Shown piece after piece: positions 54,391 through 63,915 of a stretch of DNA of 64,000 nt (positions within the stretch are counted from its first letter, which is position 1; every line of letters starts with the position of its first letter). This stretch comes from Prorocentrum cordatum (Eukaryota > Sar > Dinophyceae > Prorocentrales > Prorocentraceae): positions 92,258 through 156,257 of the forward strand of contig CAUYUJ010016705.1 of NCBI GenBank assembly GCA_963575745.1, read 5' to 3'. The translations under genes were made by a program, and so were the position numbers. The notes beneath the pieces are model-generated. The model searched no databases and was not told the origin of the DNA. It saw nothing but the letters and a program-made list of their open reading frames with translations.

Positions 54391-54928
54391 AGGACGAAGG
54401 GGAAGGAGGAAAAGGAAACGCGACCGCAGTGATCGGAGTCAAAACGAGAACTTAGCACAACATCCTTTTTTGAATCAAGTGTTCCCCCCCTCCAGCGTGC
54501 GCCAGAAAACGTTTCCGTTCCCCCCATCCCTCGCACGCCGTTCCCCCTTCTCTCTTTGTCTCCTTTGTTTTTGTCCTTCCTCCTCCTTTTCCACGTCCCC
54601 CTCCCTCTTCTTCCCCTCCCCGTATCCTCGCCTTCGACGCCGTCGCCGCCGCGGTTCCCGTAGTACTTTTGGCACGCATGAGTGCTTTTATTACCCCGAA
54701 TCCCCAGCCGCCCAAGATTGACCCAGATGCCCCCGAACTCGCCCCAGGATTCTCCAGCAATTTTCCCGATGGCCCGACAATGTTTAAACGAATGCCCAAG
54801 GCAGCCCACCAAGCTTCCATGGGTTCCCGGGAAACATGCAACACCGTTCGGCCGAACGCGTGTTACCGCCGCAGGCTCCGCCGACTCTCCATCTCGTCTT
54901 ATTGCAACAGGCTCCGCCGATACTTCGT
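54391..54928. other. No recognised gene
   Basis: A pyrimidine-rich stretch (54480-54620) followed by complex sequence. A CGTGTTACCGCCGCAGGCTC patch lies near 54870. No domain. Confidence 0.4.
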
Positions 54929-54971
54929 CTAGATCTAGAGCGCGCGCGCAAAGCTCGTGCGCGATGGTTCT
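54929..54971 (+). repeat. CTAGAAC hairpin module, copy d (diverged)
   Basis: CTAGATCTAGAGCGCGCGCG then CAAAGCTCGTGCGCGATGG and TTCT, followed by TATATATG and TGTGTG repeat. The left arm is altered, the centre retained. Confidence 0.8.
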
Positions 54972-54984
54972 TATATATGTTTGT

Positions 54985-55212
54985 GTGCATGTGTGTGTGT
55001 CTGTCTGTCTGTTTGTTAGTCAGTTTGTCTGTCAGTCAGTCAGTCTGTCTTTATGCCTGTCTGTCTGTCTGTATGTATGTATGTAAATGTAAATGTAAAT
55101 GTAAATGTAATGTAATGTAATGTAATGTAATGTAATGTAATGTAATGTAATGTAATGTAATGTAATGTAATGTAATGTAATGTAATGTAATGTAATGTAA
55201 TGTAATGTAATG

Positions 55213-55243
<31 letters not shown>

Positions 55244-55500
55244 TGTAATGTAATGTAATGTAATGTAATGTAATGTAATGTAATGTAATGTAATGTAATG
55301 TAATGTAATGTAATGTAATGTAATGTAATGTAATGTAATGTAATGTAATGTAATGTAATGTAATGTATTGTAATGTAATGTAATGTAATGTAATGTAATG
55401 TAATGTAATGTAATGTAATGTAATGTAATGTAAATATACACATCTGCATACACTCATGTGCGTATGTACATGTGTATATATGTGTGTATATATATATATT

Positions 55501-55545
<45 letters not shown>
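54985..55545. repeat. Compound microsatellite: TCTG, TAAATG, TAATG, TATG, TA
   Basis: CTGT tetramers (to about 55080), TAAATG hexamers (about 5), TAATG pentamers 55108-55212, TATG 55213-55241, pentamers again 55242-55431 (about 59 pentamers in all), then TA (55490-55545). Thr/Leu/His/Tyr/Ile frames on the minus strand are artefacts. Confidence 0.97.
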
Positions 55546-55547
<2 letters not shown>

Positions 55548-55573
55548 TTGGATGCATGTATCTAGTGGCATTA

Positions 55574-56330
55574 TGCCTAGGTTGTGGGTGTGAAGCCTAT
55601 TGGATGTTTGTTGGGATCTTGTGGGAGGCCTCTCGGTGGCCTCTGGGAGGCAGTTTGGACGCCTCTTGGGGGCCTCTTTTGGGCCTCTTGGGGCCTCTTT
55701 TGGGCCTCGTGGGCGCCGGGGCCTCTTGGGGGCTTCTTGGGGCCTCCTGGTGGCCTCTTGGGGCTTTCTGGGGGTCTTTGGGGCGGAAGGCTTGGAGTTT
55801 CGGTTCGTGTTCCCTCTCCTGGGCCCTTTAGGGCCGTTTTGGGGCCCTCTTGGGCCGTCTTGGGCGTCTCTTGGGCCGTCTTGGGGCCCTCTTGGTCTGT
55901 TTTGGGGCCCTCTTGGGGGCCTTTTGGGCCGTTTTGGGGCGGTCTTTGGGGCCTTTTGGGCGGGCCGTCTTGGAGCGCCGAGAAGAAAAGGCAACATCCT
56001 TCAAACATCAATGCAATATGACAGATTTTGGCTTCTCGGAGCACTCTTGGGCGGCTTGTTGGACGCTTCTTGGTGCGTCTTGGCGGCCGCTTGGGCCATC
56101 TTGGGGCCTTTTTGGACGTTTTGGAACGATCATTGGGCGTCTCGGGGCCATCTTGGACCGTCTGGGGGGCTTCGTGGGGTCCCCTTGGCCCGTCGGAGGC
56201 CCTCTTGGGCCTGGGAATCATGCGACAAGATGCCGGGAATCCCAAGGGGCACGCGGGAAGCGCCAAGAGATTTCGGAATTTGGTGTCCGGGCTCTCTGAA
56301 GACTCCTCAGGACTGAGCATTGAGGCTCCA
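55574..56330 (+). repeat. Dispersed TCTTGGGGCC repeat, block K
   Basis: It begins GGTTGTGGGTGTGAAGCC and shares that left end with block L (57301). The body is TCTTGGGGCC words, with a core AACATCCTTCAAACATCAAT near 55991 and a unique right part with AGGGGCACGCGGGAAGCGCC. Confidence 0.85.
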
Positions 56331-56399
56331 GGGAATGGGCAAAGGACCTGAGGACACGCCCACTCCGTGCCAAGAGGCATGGTGGCGGTTAGACGCCTA

Positions 56400-56760
56400 T
56401 ACATAGATACATGTATAGTTGTGTATGTATGTCTACATGTATGTATGCATATATGCATGCATGTATGCATGTATGTATGTGTGTATGCATGTATGTTTGT
56501 ATGTATGTATGTATTTAGTGTGTGTAGTGTTTGTAGTGTATGTATGTATGTATGTATGTATGTATGTATGTATGTCTGTCATGTATGTATGTATGTATGT
56601 GTGTATGTATGTATGTATGTATGTATGTATGCATGCATGTATGTATGTATGTATGTATGTATGTATGTATGTATGTATATATTTATAGTGTGTGTACTAG
56701 ATTTCGAGTCGTATACATACACACATATATACATATATACAGATACATTATATATATAGA
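56400..56760 (+). repeat. TATG microsatellite with CATG and TGTAG variants
   Basis: Met/Tyr/Val/Cys frames are artefacts. It follows block K directly. Confidence 0.97.
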
Positions 56761-56824
56761 TATGTATTCCCAAAGCTGTGTTAGCATTTCGGGTTGTTTA
56801 CTTGTCTTTTCAGGAACTGTGCTC

Positions 56825-57105
56825 TTTTGTCGGGTCCGCCGCTTATTGCTGCCGTCGCCGCCCTGTCGCCGCGTCGTCGCCGCCCGTCGTCTAGGCTCGT
56901 TCGTCGGGTCTGCTGTCTTGTTGCCGCCGTCTCCGCCCCGTCGCCGCGTCGTCGCCGCCCGTCGTCTGGGCTCGTTTGTCGGGTCCGACGCCTTGTTCCC
57001 GCCGTCGTCGCCTCGTCGCCGCCCTTGGCCGCCGCCTCGTTGCACACTCCGGTTGCAATCCAATCGGTTGCAATCCAATCGATCGCACTCTAGTCGATTG
57101 CGCAA
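56825..57105 (+). repeat. 75-bp tandem repeat (three copies) and a 15-bp repeat
   Basis: GTCGGGTC(C/T)G recurs at about 56829, 56903 and 56979, with GTCGCCGCGTCGTCGCCGCC in the first two units and a shorter form in the third. After 57050, TTGCAATCCAATCG-type units repeat about four times. Confidence 0.85.
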
Positions 57106-57300
57106 CATATCCGTAGAGGATTCGCCCCCTGCCGCCAGCCCCCTCTCTATCATAATGGGATATATCAGAATCGCGTCGGTGCGTCTCGGCGCTGCCTTGG
57201 CGCATCTGGGAACATCATGCGGGGGCGGAAAGGGATCATCAGCGTACACTGGGACGTTGGCGTTCTGCTAGTGGCTTTCGGCCCATCCCACCACCGTTCG

Positions 57301-57880
57301 TGGGTTGTGGGTCTGAGGCCTCTTGTATACGTGTTGGGGTGTCATGGGGAGCCTCTCGGGGGCTTCTTGGAGGCGGTTTGGGCGCTTCCTGGGGGCCTCT
57401 TGGGGCCTCGTGGGGTATCTTCTGGGCCTCTTGGAGGCCTCTTAGGCGCGTCTTGGGCGCCTCTTGGGGCCTCTTGGGGCCTTTGGGTGGCCTCTAAGGG
57501 GCCTCCAGGGGCTTCCCGGGGCAGAAATATATAATTTCCAGTTTCGTGGTCCCCTGCTTGGGCCCCTCTTGGGGTTGTCTTTGGGCCCTCTTGGGCCGTC
57601 TTCAGCGCTTCTTGGTCCATCTTGGAGCCCTCCTGGACCGTCTTTGGGCCCTCTTGGAGGCCTCTTGGGCTGCCTTGGTCTTGGGAGCTTCTTGAGCCGT
57701 CCTGGAGCGACGGGAAGCCGAAAATGCGAGAAGGCCAAGATCCTTCAAAAACCTTATGGTCAAATCTACTATTTTGGCCTCTTGGGGCTCTCCCGGGAGG
57801 CCTCTTGGAGCGCTCTTGGGGCCTCTTGAGGCCCTCTTGGGCCGTCTTGGAACCACCTTCGGGCGCCTTGGAGCACTCTT
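57301..57880 (+). repeat. Dispersed TCTTGGGGCC repeat, block L
   Basis: Left end GGTTGTGGGTCTGAGGCC is homologous to block K. The core AAGATCCTTCAAAAACCTTA near 57738 matches other blocks. TCTTGGGGCC words elsewhere. Confidence 0.85.
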
Positions 57881-58065
57881 GGCTTCGGCAACGCAAATAC
57901 GGCGTACAATGCAAAGGTTTATGGCTTCGGGGACGCGAATATAGCGTAATGTGCAGGGGCTTGTTGCTTCGGGGATGCACAGATTGTCTAATATTCTAGG
58001 GTTTCCCGGAAACGCGAACTTTGCGTAACTTGCAGAAGATTCTGGTTTCGTGGGCACGAATATAA
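57881..58065 (+). repeat. 42-bp tandem repeat, about five copies
   Basis: GGCTTCGGGGACGCGAATAT-type units start near 57881, 57923, 57965, 58001 and 58043, each with GCGTAA and TGCAG. Later copies are diverged. Confidence 0.85.
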
Positions 58066-58283
58066 TGTCTTTTTACGTGTCCCACGCCCCCGCGGGAATT
58101 CAGAGCACGCGATCCGAGGGTGGTGAATTGCTGATTTGGGGCTCCCCCCCCTCGCGCGGACTTCAACAATTTACAGTAGGAAGCAGAAAGCAGGACTGCT
58201 AAATTGAAGACTTGGAACTGCAGTTGGCGCAGGGTTCAGTGACCTAGTCCTACAGCCTGGTGGGCCTGCTAGGGGGCCGGCGG

Positions 58284-58515
58284 ATATTGCACCGCAAATG
58301 TTGCACCACATATATCACACCACGCGTAGCGTGCACCACATTGATTGCACAATATACATTGCACCGCCTAGATCGCACTACGTAGAAAGCTCCACATTAA
58401 TTGCGCAACGTAGATCGCACCACGGATATTGCATCACATAGGTTGCGCAACACAGACTGACACCACGTCTATTGCAGTACGCAGGTTGCTCAATCTATAT
58501 TGCGCAACATTGATG
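58284..58515 (+). repeat. Degenerate TTGCACCACATAGA minisatellite
   Basis: About a dozen units of 15-19 bases with TTGCACCAC, TTGCGCAAC and TAGATCGCAC forms. Confidence 0.8.
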
Positions 58516-58889
58516 GCTAGAAATATATTGTTTTGAGTCCACGCTGGCTAACATACAATAGTTGTTTGTTGCTTTGTCGCGGTTGCGTTTTCCTTTGCGA
58601 ACTTACAGGCGAGAAACCCATTTTGAGAACGAGCCGAGCTCCATGCCATTCCAGAATTTTCGTATTGTCGCAGGATGTTGCGGGCGAACATTCGCTTTCG
58701 AGAAGAGCTGGGTTCCACTTTCGTAACGGATGCAATTGTAAAAAACGAATGTGCGTTGTGCTAAGGCGAGAGCAGCATTTTGAAAACAAGAAACGCCCTC
58801 ACCCCTGAGCGGCGACGCTGAACGAAGACACGCGTGGCGAGCCGACATCACAGGGGGCGTGCTGGGAGTGGATGGCCACTGCCGCAGAG
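58516..58889. other. Unique stretch with a weak duplication of about 75 bp
   Basis: GGCGAGAAACCCATTTTGAG near 58610 and GGGCGAACATTCGCTTTCGA near 58681 head weakly similar segments with GAGC(C/T)G(A/G)G. No gene is recognised. Confidence 0.4.
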
Positions 58890-59400
58890 GACCGACCACG
58901 GCACGGCACGGCACGGCCATGCGGGCACGGCCCGGCACGGCCCGGCACGTCACCCCTCCGGCATCCTGGCCGCACGGCGCGGCACGGCACGCGGGCAGGC
59001 ACGCTCCTGTGCGCTCCAGGACCCGTGCGCGACGCGGCGCGCGGGCACGGCACGGCGCGGCGCGGCGCGGCACCGCCCTCTGCAGCCCGGGCGCGGCACG
59101 GATGGCGCCCTCGAGGGCGCGAAGTTCTTCGCGCCTCGCGCTCCGCGGGTCGGCTCCGATTCCCCCTCCTCCTCCTCCTCTCCCCCGGGAGGCGGCGCGG
59201 GAACGCGAAGTTCTTCGCGCTTCGCGCAGCGCGGAGCGCGGAGTTGGGAGCCCTTGCCCCGTGGAATTCCAGGATTCGAGCACGGGGCGGTGCGGCACGG
59301 GACGCGGGCATGGCGCGGCATGGCGCGGCGCGGCGCGCTTGTCGCACTCTACGGCGCGGCATAGTCTTTCGCACTGCAGAGTTTAAGCGTGGCACGGCAC
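58890..59400 (+). repeat. GGCAC/GGCGC pentamer-rich tract with short palindromes
   Basis: CACGGCACGGCACGGC and GGCGCGGCGCGGCGC runs. GCGCGAAGTTCTTCGCGC (59117-59134), two 8-base arms around TT, recurs almost exactly at 59203-59220. Arg/Ala/His frames on both strands are artefacts. Confidence 0.85.
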
Positions 59401-59469
59401 GGCATTTTTCTTGTACGGAATTAAGGCTCGGCATCCTCGTAGCTGTGGCAAACTGTTGGCGCCTCGCGC

Positions 59470-60282
59470 ATCCCCACCAACCCATCCAGAAGCAGATCGC
59501 CAGGCGAGTTACATGAGGGAAGTATAGGAGCATGCAGTTTGAACACCGCCTTGGACATTTTTTCTCGGAGGTCTATTGGAGCCATCTTGGGTCTCTCTTG
59601 GGGTCCTCGCGGAGCGACTTGGGGCACTCTTGGGCCCCTCTTGGGGCCTTTTTGATGGGGTCCAGGGGCCTGTTGGGGCTCTCTGGGGGTCTGGGAGGCC
59701 TCTGGGCGCAATTTTTGGCTCACTGCTCAAAGAGAGGGGGGGTCGACCCCTCGCAGGCTCAAACATGACCATGACGTCTTGGGGCGCTCTTGGGCGCGCT
59801 TGGGCGCTCTTGGGTCCGTCTTGGAGCCCTCTTGGGTTCCTCTTGGGGCCCTCTTGGGCAATGTTGGGGCCATCTTGAGGCCGAGGCCCATCGGAAGCGA
59901 AAAGGCGAGAAGGCAATCATCATCAATTTTCCCCAGGTTTTGGAGCTCTTCCTGTTTCTTGGGGGGGTCCTTGGAGGGCTCGGAGGGCACTCGAAACTGT
60001 CTTGGGGCCGTCTTGAGGCCTCTTGGATGTGCGTCGGAGGCTATTTGAGCCATCTTGAGTTAGCTGGAGCCATCTTGGAGGCCATCTTGGGGTCTCTCAG
60101 GCCCTCCTGGAACCATCTTGGGCGATCTTGGGGGCTCTAACGCCTCGCGCCCCCTCCCTCCCAGGCCCAGGGGAGGGGTAGGGGGAGGGGTAAACCTACC
60201 CCTCGAGCAGGGAAAGGATAGTTCTGGGTAGAGGGAAGGCAAAACTCGTTGAATCACCCACGCCCAAAGGGCTGGTGGGACT
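59470..60282 (+). mobile_element. Long inverted-end element, CCCACCAGCCC family, copy A
   Basis: The left end ATCCCCACCAACCCATCCAG is preceded by GCGCCTCGCGC and followed by GAGGGAAGTATAGGAGCATG. The body is TCTTGGGGCC repeat with the core GAGAAGGCAATCATCATCAA. The right end has GGGGTAAACCTACCCC, then CACGCCCAAAGGGCTGGTGG and GACT. Left CCCACCAACCC and right GGGCTGGTGGG are inverted repeats at 10 of 11. About 810 bp. Confidence 0.65.
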
Positions 60283-60835
60283 TTGAAGACGAATGTGCGT
60301 CCTGGTAGCAGGCGGAAATTTCGAACTTCAGGATCAGGCGAAGTCTCAGCCGAAATGCCCAGCCCGCCCCGCCGACGTGTCTGGCGGCCAGCTGAGGACG
60401 AGTTTTCCATAAGGAAAGGGAAAGAAGGAGGAGGCGGAGGCGGAGGCGGAGGCACAGGAGGAGGAGGCGGAGGCGGAGGAGGAGGAGGAGGAGGAGGAGG
60501 GGGAGGAGGAGGACGAGGAAGAGTGTGGCGTAGGCTGGCCTTTCTTGTTTCTTCCGCGCGAGGGCCGCCAAGGAAGGCGGACGGGGCGGAGAGAGAAAGA
60601 CGGCTGTCGCCGCCGCGGGTGCGCGCGAGGCGCCCGGCGTCTACCTCCACAAGGACCGCGGCGGCTCTCGTCGGGGGCGCCTCCCGTCTTCGGAAGGAAC
60701 GGGAAGCAACGGCGTGAGCATAGATTTTCGGAGGTCCGCGCCCAGGCCCATCTCCCTTGCGCGCGGAAGGCGGCAGGGTTCCAGTGGCGATCCAAGAGAC
60801 ACGCGTGGACCTCCGAAATTCTAGACGCTTCGCGT
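60283..60835. other. Spacer with GGA microsatellite
   Basis: GGA/GGC repeat at 60427-60520. The rest is complex, with no recognised gene. Confidence 0.5.
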
Positions 60836-62320
60836 ATCCCCACCAGCCCGTCCAGAAATGAGTCCCAGGGGAGTGGAGGTTATGAGGGAAGCGGGGGAGC
60901 ATGCAGAAGAACAGAGGGCGGGGTGAGCCGCCATATACCCCAAGAGGGGGAGGATGTAGGAGGAGCCGTCGTCGTCGGAGTAGGAGGAGGAAGAGGAGGA
61001 GCAGGAGGAGGAGCAGGAGGAGGAGGAGGAGGAGGAAGATAAGGAGGAGGAGATGGAGGACTGCGAGGACGAGGAGGACGAGAAGGAGGAAAAGGAAAAG
61101 GAGGAGGAGGAGGAGGAGGAGGAGGGGGAGGGGGAGGAGGGAGGAGGAAGAAAAAGAGGAGGAGGAGGAGGACAATGGCGAGCTTGGGGGCCTCTTGGGC
61201 CGTCTTTGGGCCTCTTGGCGGTCCCGGGGGCCTCTTGCGTATCTCGGGGAGCCTCTTGTGGCCTCTTGGGGGTCTCTTGGGGGCCTCTTGGAGGCCTCTT
61301 GGGGGCCTCTTGGGGCCTCTTGGGGCTCTCTTGGGGCGCTCTTGGGGCGCTCTTGGGAGCTTTCGAGGCGCTCTTGGGGCCATCTTGGAGGAGATCTATC
61401 AAAGAAGGGGGGGTCCTCAATTAGCGCTGCCCCTCTAGAGTGCCTCGAATCGCTTCTTGGGCCCTTCTTGAGGCCAAAATCTTTCCAAAACCTAGGTAAA
61501 ATCAATGTTTTGTGTTTTCTCGCCTTTTCGCTCTTGGAGCCGTCTTGGGCCGTCTTGGGAGCCTCTTGGGCCTCTTGGAGGTCTCTTGGGAGCCTTTTGG
61601 AGGCCTCTTGGGCGCCTCTTGGGGCCTCTTGGGGCGCTCTTGGGGCGCTCTTGGGGCGCTCTTGGGAGCCTTCGGGGCGCTCTTGGGGCCATCTTGGAGG
61701 AGATCGATCAAAGAAGAGGGGGTCCCCAATTAGCGTTGCCCCTCTAGAGTGCCTCGAGTCGCCTCTTGGGCCCCCCAAGAGGCCAAAATCCTTCCAAAAC
61801 CTAAGGAAAATCAATGTTTTTTGTTTTCTCGCCTTTTCGCTCTTGGAGCCGTCTTGGGCCATCTTGAACTCTCTTGGGGCCTCTTGGGGGTCTCTTGGCA
61901 GCCTCTTAGAGGCTTCTTGGGGGCCTCTTGGGGTCTCTTGGGGCCCTCTTGGGGCGCTCTTGGGGCGCTCTTGGGAGCCTTCGGGGCGCTCTTGGGGCCA
62001 TCTTGGAGGAGATCTATCAAAGAAGGGGGGAGCTCCAATTAGGGTTGCCCCTCTAGAGTGCCTCGAAGCGCCTCTTGGGCCCCCCCAAGAGGCCAAAATC
62101 CTTCCAAAACCTAGGTAGAATCAATGTTTTGTGCTTTCTCGCTTTTTCGCTCTTGGAGCCGTCTTGAGCCATCTTGGGCGTCCCTGACACCTCGCGAGAC
62201 GCCTCGTCCAGGTCAGTGGGGAGGGGTAAGGGGAGGGGTAAACCCCTCCCCGAAGGGAAAGAAGGGGGGTTGGCAGAGGAAACGCTCTAGACCACCTACG
62301 CCCTAAAGGGCTGGTGGGAT
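60836..62320 (+). mobile_element. Long inverted-end element, CCCACCAGCCC family, copy B
   Basis: Left ATCCCCACCAGCCC (60836-60849), right GGGCTGGTGGGAT (62308-62320): inverted with one extra C. After the left end come GAGGGAAGCGGGGGAGCATG, as in copy A, and GGA repeat (60965-61175). The body is three 309-bp tandem units. The right end has GGGGTAAACCCCTCCCCGAA and the hairpin ACCACCTACGCCCTAAAGGG. A 678-codon minus-strand frame runs through it but has no domain. Confidence 0.75.
61187..62165 (+). repeat. 309-bp tandem repeat, three copies, inside element B
   Basis: GGAGATC(T/G)ATCAAAGAAG is at about 61391, 61700 and 62009, and CCAAAATC(T/C)TTCCAAAACC at about 61474, 61783 and 62092, both with period exactly 309. 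Because 309 is divisible by 3, the complement keeps one frame with a 103-residue repeat (SEKARKHKTLI, RFWKDFGL, SRHSRGA). Confidence 0.95.
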
Positions 62321-63160
62321 TGGAGGAGGACATTTACAGATCCCCCTTGGCAGGAGGGAGGACACTATTCAGAGAACGAGGAGGATGAGGAGGAGGATGA
62401 TGAGAAGGAGGAGGAGGCGGAGGAGGAGGAGAAGGGGACGGGGGCATGAGGAGAAGGAGGAGGCGGCGGAGGCGCTCCTGGGAGTCCAACGTCAGTTCGG
62501 GCTGCGGAGTGCAGTGGGCTTGGCACCACTCTGCACGTGGGACACGAGCGGCCTTGCCCGAGAACCGGCGCGGCCCGTGTGCGGCCCATGCCGAAAGGTA
62601 CGTCAGAAGGAGGAGGAGGAAGAGGAGGAGGAGGAGGAGGGGCAGGAGGAGGGGCAGGAGGAGGAGGAGGAGGTGGACCTTTGCAAACGATTGATTCCGA
62701 TGAACGCTCAATGACTATGCCATCTTGTTGTTTCTCTATCCCGTCGTGAGGCCCGACCCCAGCCGGCGTCCGTGTCAGATCTTCGGCGGCCGGCAGCGGC
62801 CCTCGTCCTCGTCGTCCTTCGCGTCCTCGTCGTCGTGGTCGTCGTGCTTCTCCTCCTCTTCCTCCCCCCCCTCCCCTGGTCATGAGCGTCGTCGTGCAGT
62901 CGACGTCGTCGCCTCCGCCCCTGCTCCTTCTCCTCCTCCTCCCGTTCCTCCTCTTCCTCTTCTTCCTCCTCCTTCTCCTCCCCCGCTTCCTGACTTCGGA
63001 TCCGCCGTACTTGGGAGCCGCCGTGCCTCAGCCCGCGCTGGCGCCGTACTTCGTGCCACAGCTTCGCTGAGGCTCCACGGCCATCACGCTACGCCCCGGG
63101 CGGGCTCGCCAGCGTAGCGCTCGGGAGCCTCGAGACGGGGGTCAGTGCAGACGGGGGTCA
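62321..63160. repeat. GGA and TCC/GTC microsatellites with short spacers
   Basis: GGA tracts (62375-62470, 62605-62675), then TCC/GTC-rich sequence (62800-62990). Between lies about 130 bases of complex sequence (62475-62600) without a recognised gene. Confidence 0.8.
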
Positions 63161-63345
63161 GCCAGAGCGCTGGATCTTGCAGGATCCTGCAGCGCTAGGG
63201 TCGCATTGACCCGGGTTTGGGTGCAGGATCCTGCAGGATCCTGCAGGATCCTTCGCATTGACCCGGGTTTGGGTGCAGGATTTTGCAGGATTTTGCAGGC
63301 CTGATTGACCCGGGTCTGGATTGACCCGGGTCAGAAGATCCCCGA
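63161..63345 (+). repeat. Palindrome-rich minisatellite (GGATCCTGCA and ATTGACCCGGGT)
   Basis: CAGGATCCTGCAGGATCCTG runs alternate with GCATTGACCCGGGTTTGGGT. GGATCCTGCAGGATCC is a perfect 16-base palindrome, and CCCGGG is itself palindromic. Four ATTGACCCGGGT copies are seen. Confidence 0.9.
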
Positions 63346-63444
63346 AGCGCAGCCGCGTAGCACGCCCTGGCCCCAGATCCTGGCCCCGCCTCCGCCTCTG
63401 GAGAGGGGGGAGGGCGCCTCTTCCCTCTGGCGGGCAAGGAGGGG

Positions 63445-63508
63445 ATGCTGCTGCTGATGATGATGCTGCTGATGATGACGATGATGCTGATGCTGATGAT
63501 GCTGATGA

Positions 63509-63572
<64 letters not shown>

Positions 63573-63834
63573 AATGATGGTGATGATGATGGTGATGGTG
63601 GTGGTGGTGGTGGTGATGATGATGATGATGATGCTGCTGCTGATGATGATGATGGTGCTGCTGACGATGATGCTGATGATACGCTGATGCTGATGATGTT
63701 AATGACGATGATGATGATGGTGATGATGGTGATGATGATGCTGGTGATGATGGTGATGGTGGTGGTGATGATGGTGGTGATGATGATGGTGGTGGTGGTG
63801 CTGCTGCTGATGAGGCTGATGAGGCTGATGAGGC

Positions 63835-63875
<41 letters not shown>

Positions 63876-63915
63876 CTGATGCTGATGCTGATGCTGATGG
63901 TGATGAAAATCATGA
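63445..63915. repeat. TGA/CTG/GGT microsatellite
   Basis: Plus-strand TGA orientation again, with CTG and GGT tracts. Confidence 0.95.

Noticed and set aside
55032-55557. Repeated ITLHY or CYVCM-type proteins in TA, TATG and TAATG tracts (also 39114-39955, 56367-56773)
   Set aside because: Microsatellite translations.
59700-59730. Dinoflagellate spliced-leader relic (TTTTTGGCTCACTGCTCAAA)
   Set aside because: Only the TTTTTGGCTCA part resembles the leader; the CCGTAGCCA portion is missing. No full spliced leader was found elsewhere.
60060-62096. 678-codon minus-strand frame rich in PRWPQERPEGSQERPKSAP-type repeats
   Set aside because: It is the complement of the TCTTGGGGCC and 309-bp repeats and continues into GGA microsatellite. 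Nothing but openness supports it, and similar frames appear in every block of the family.
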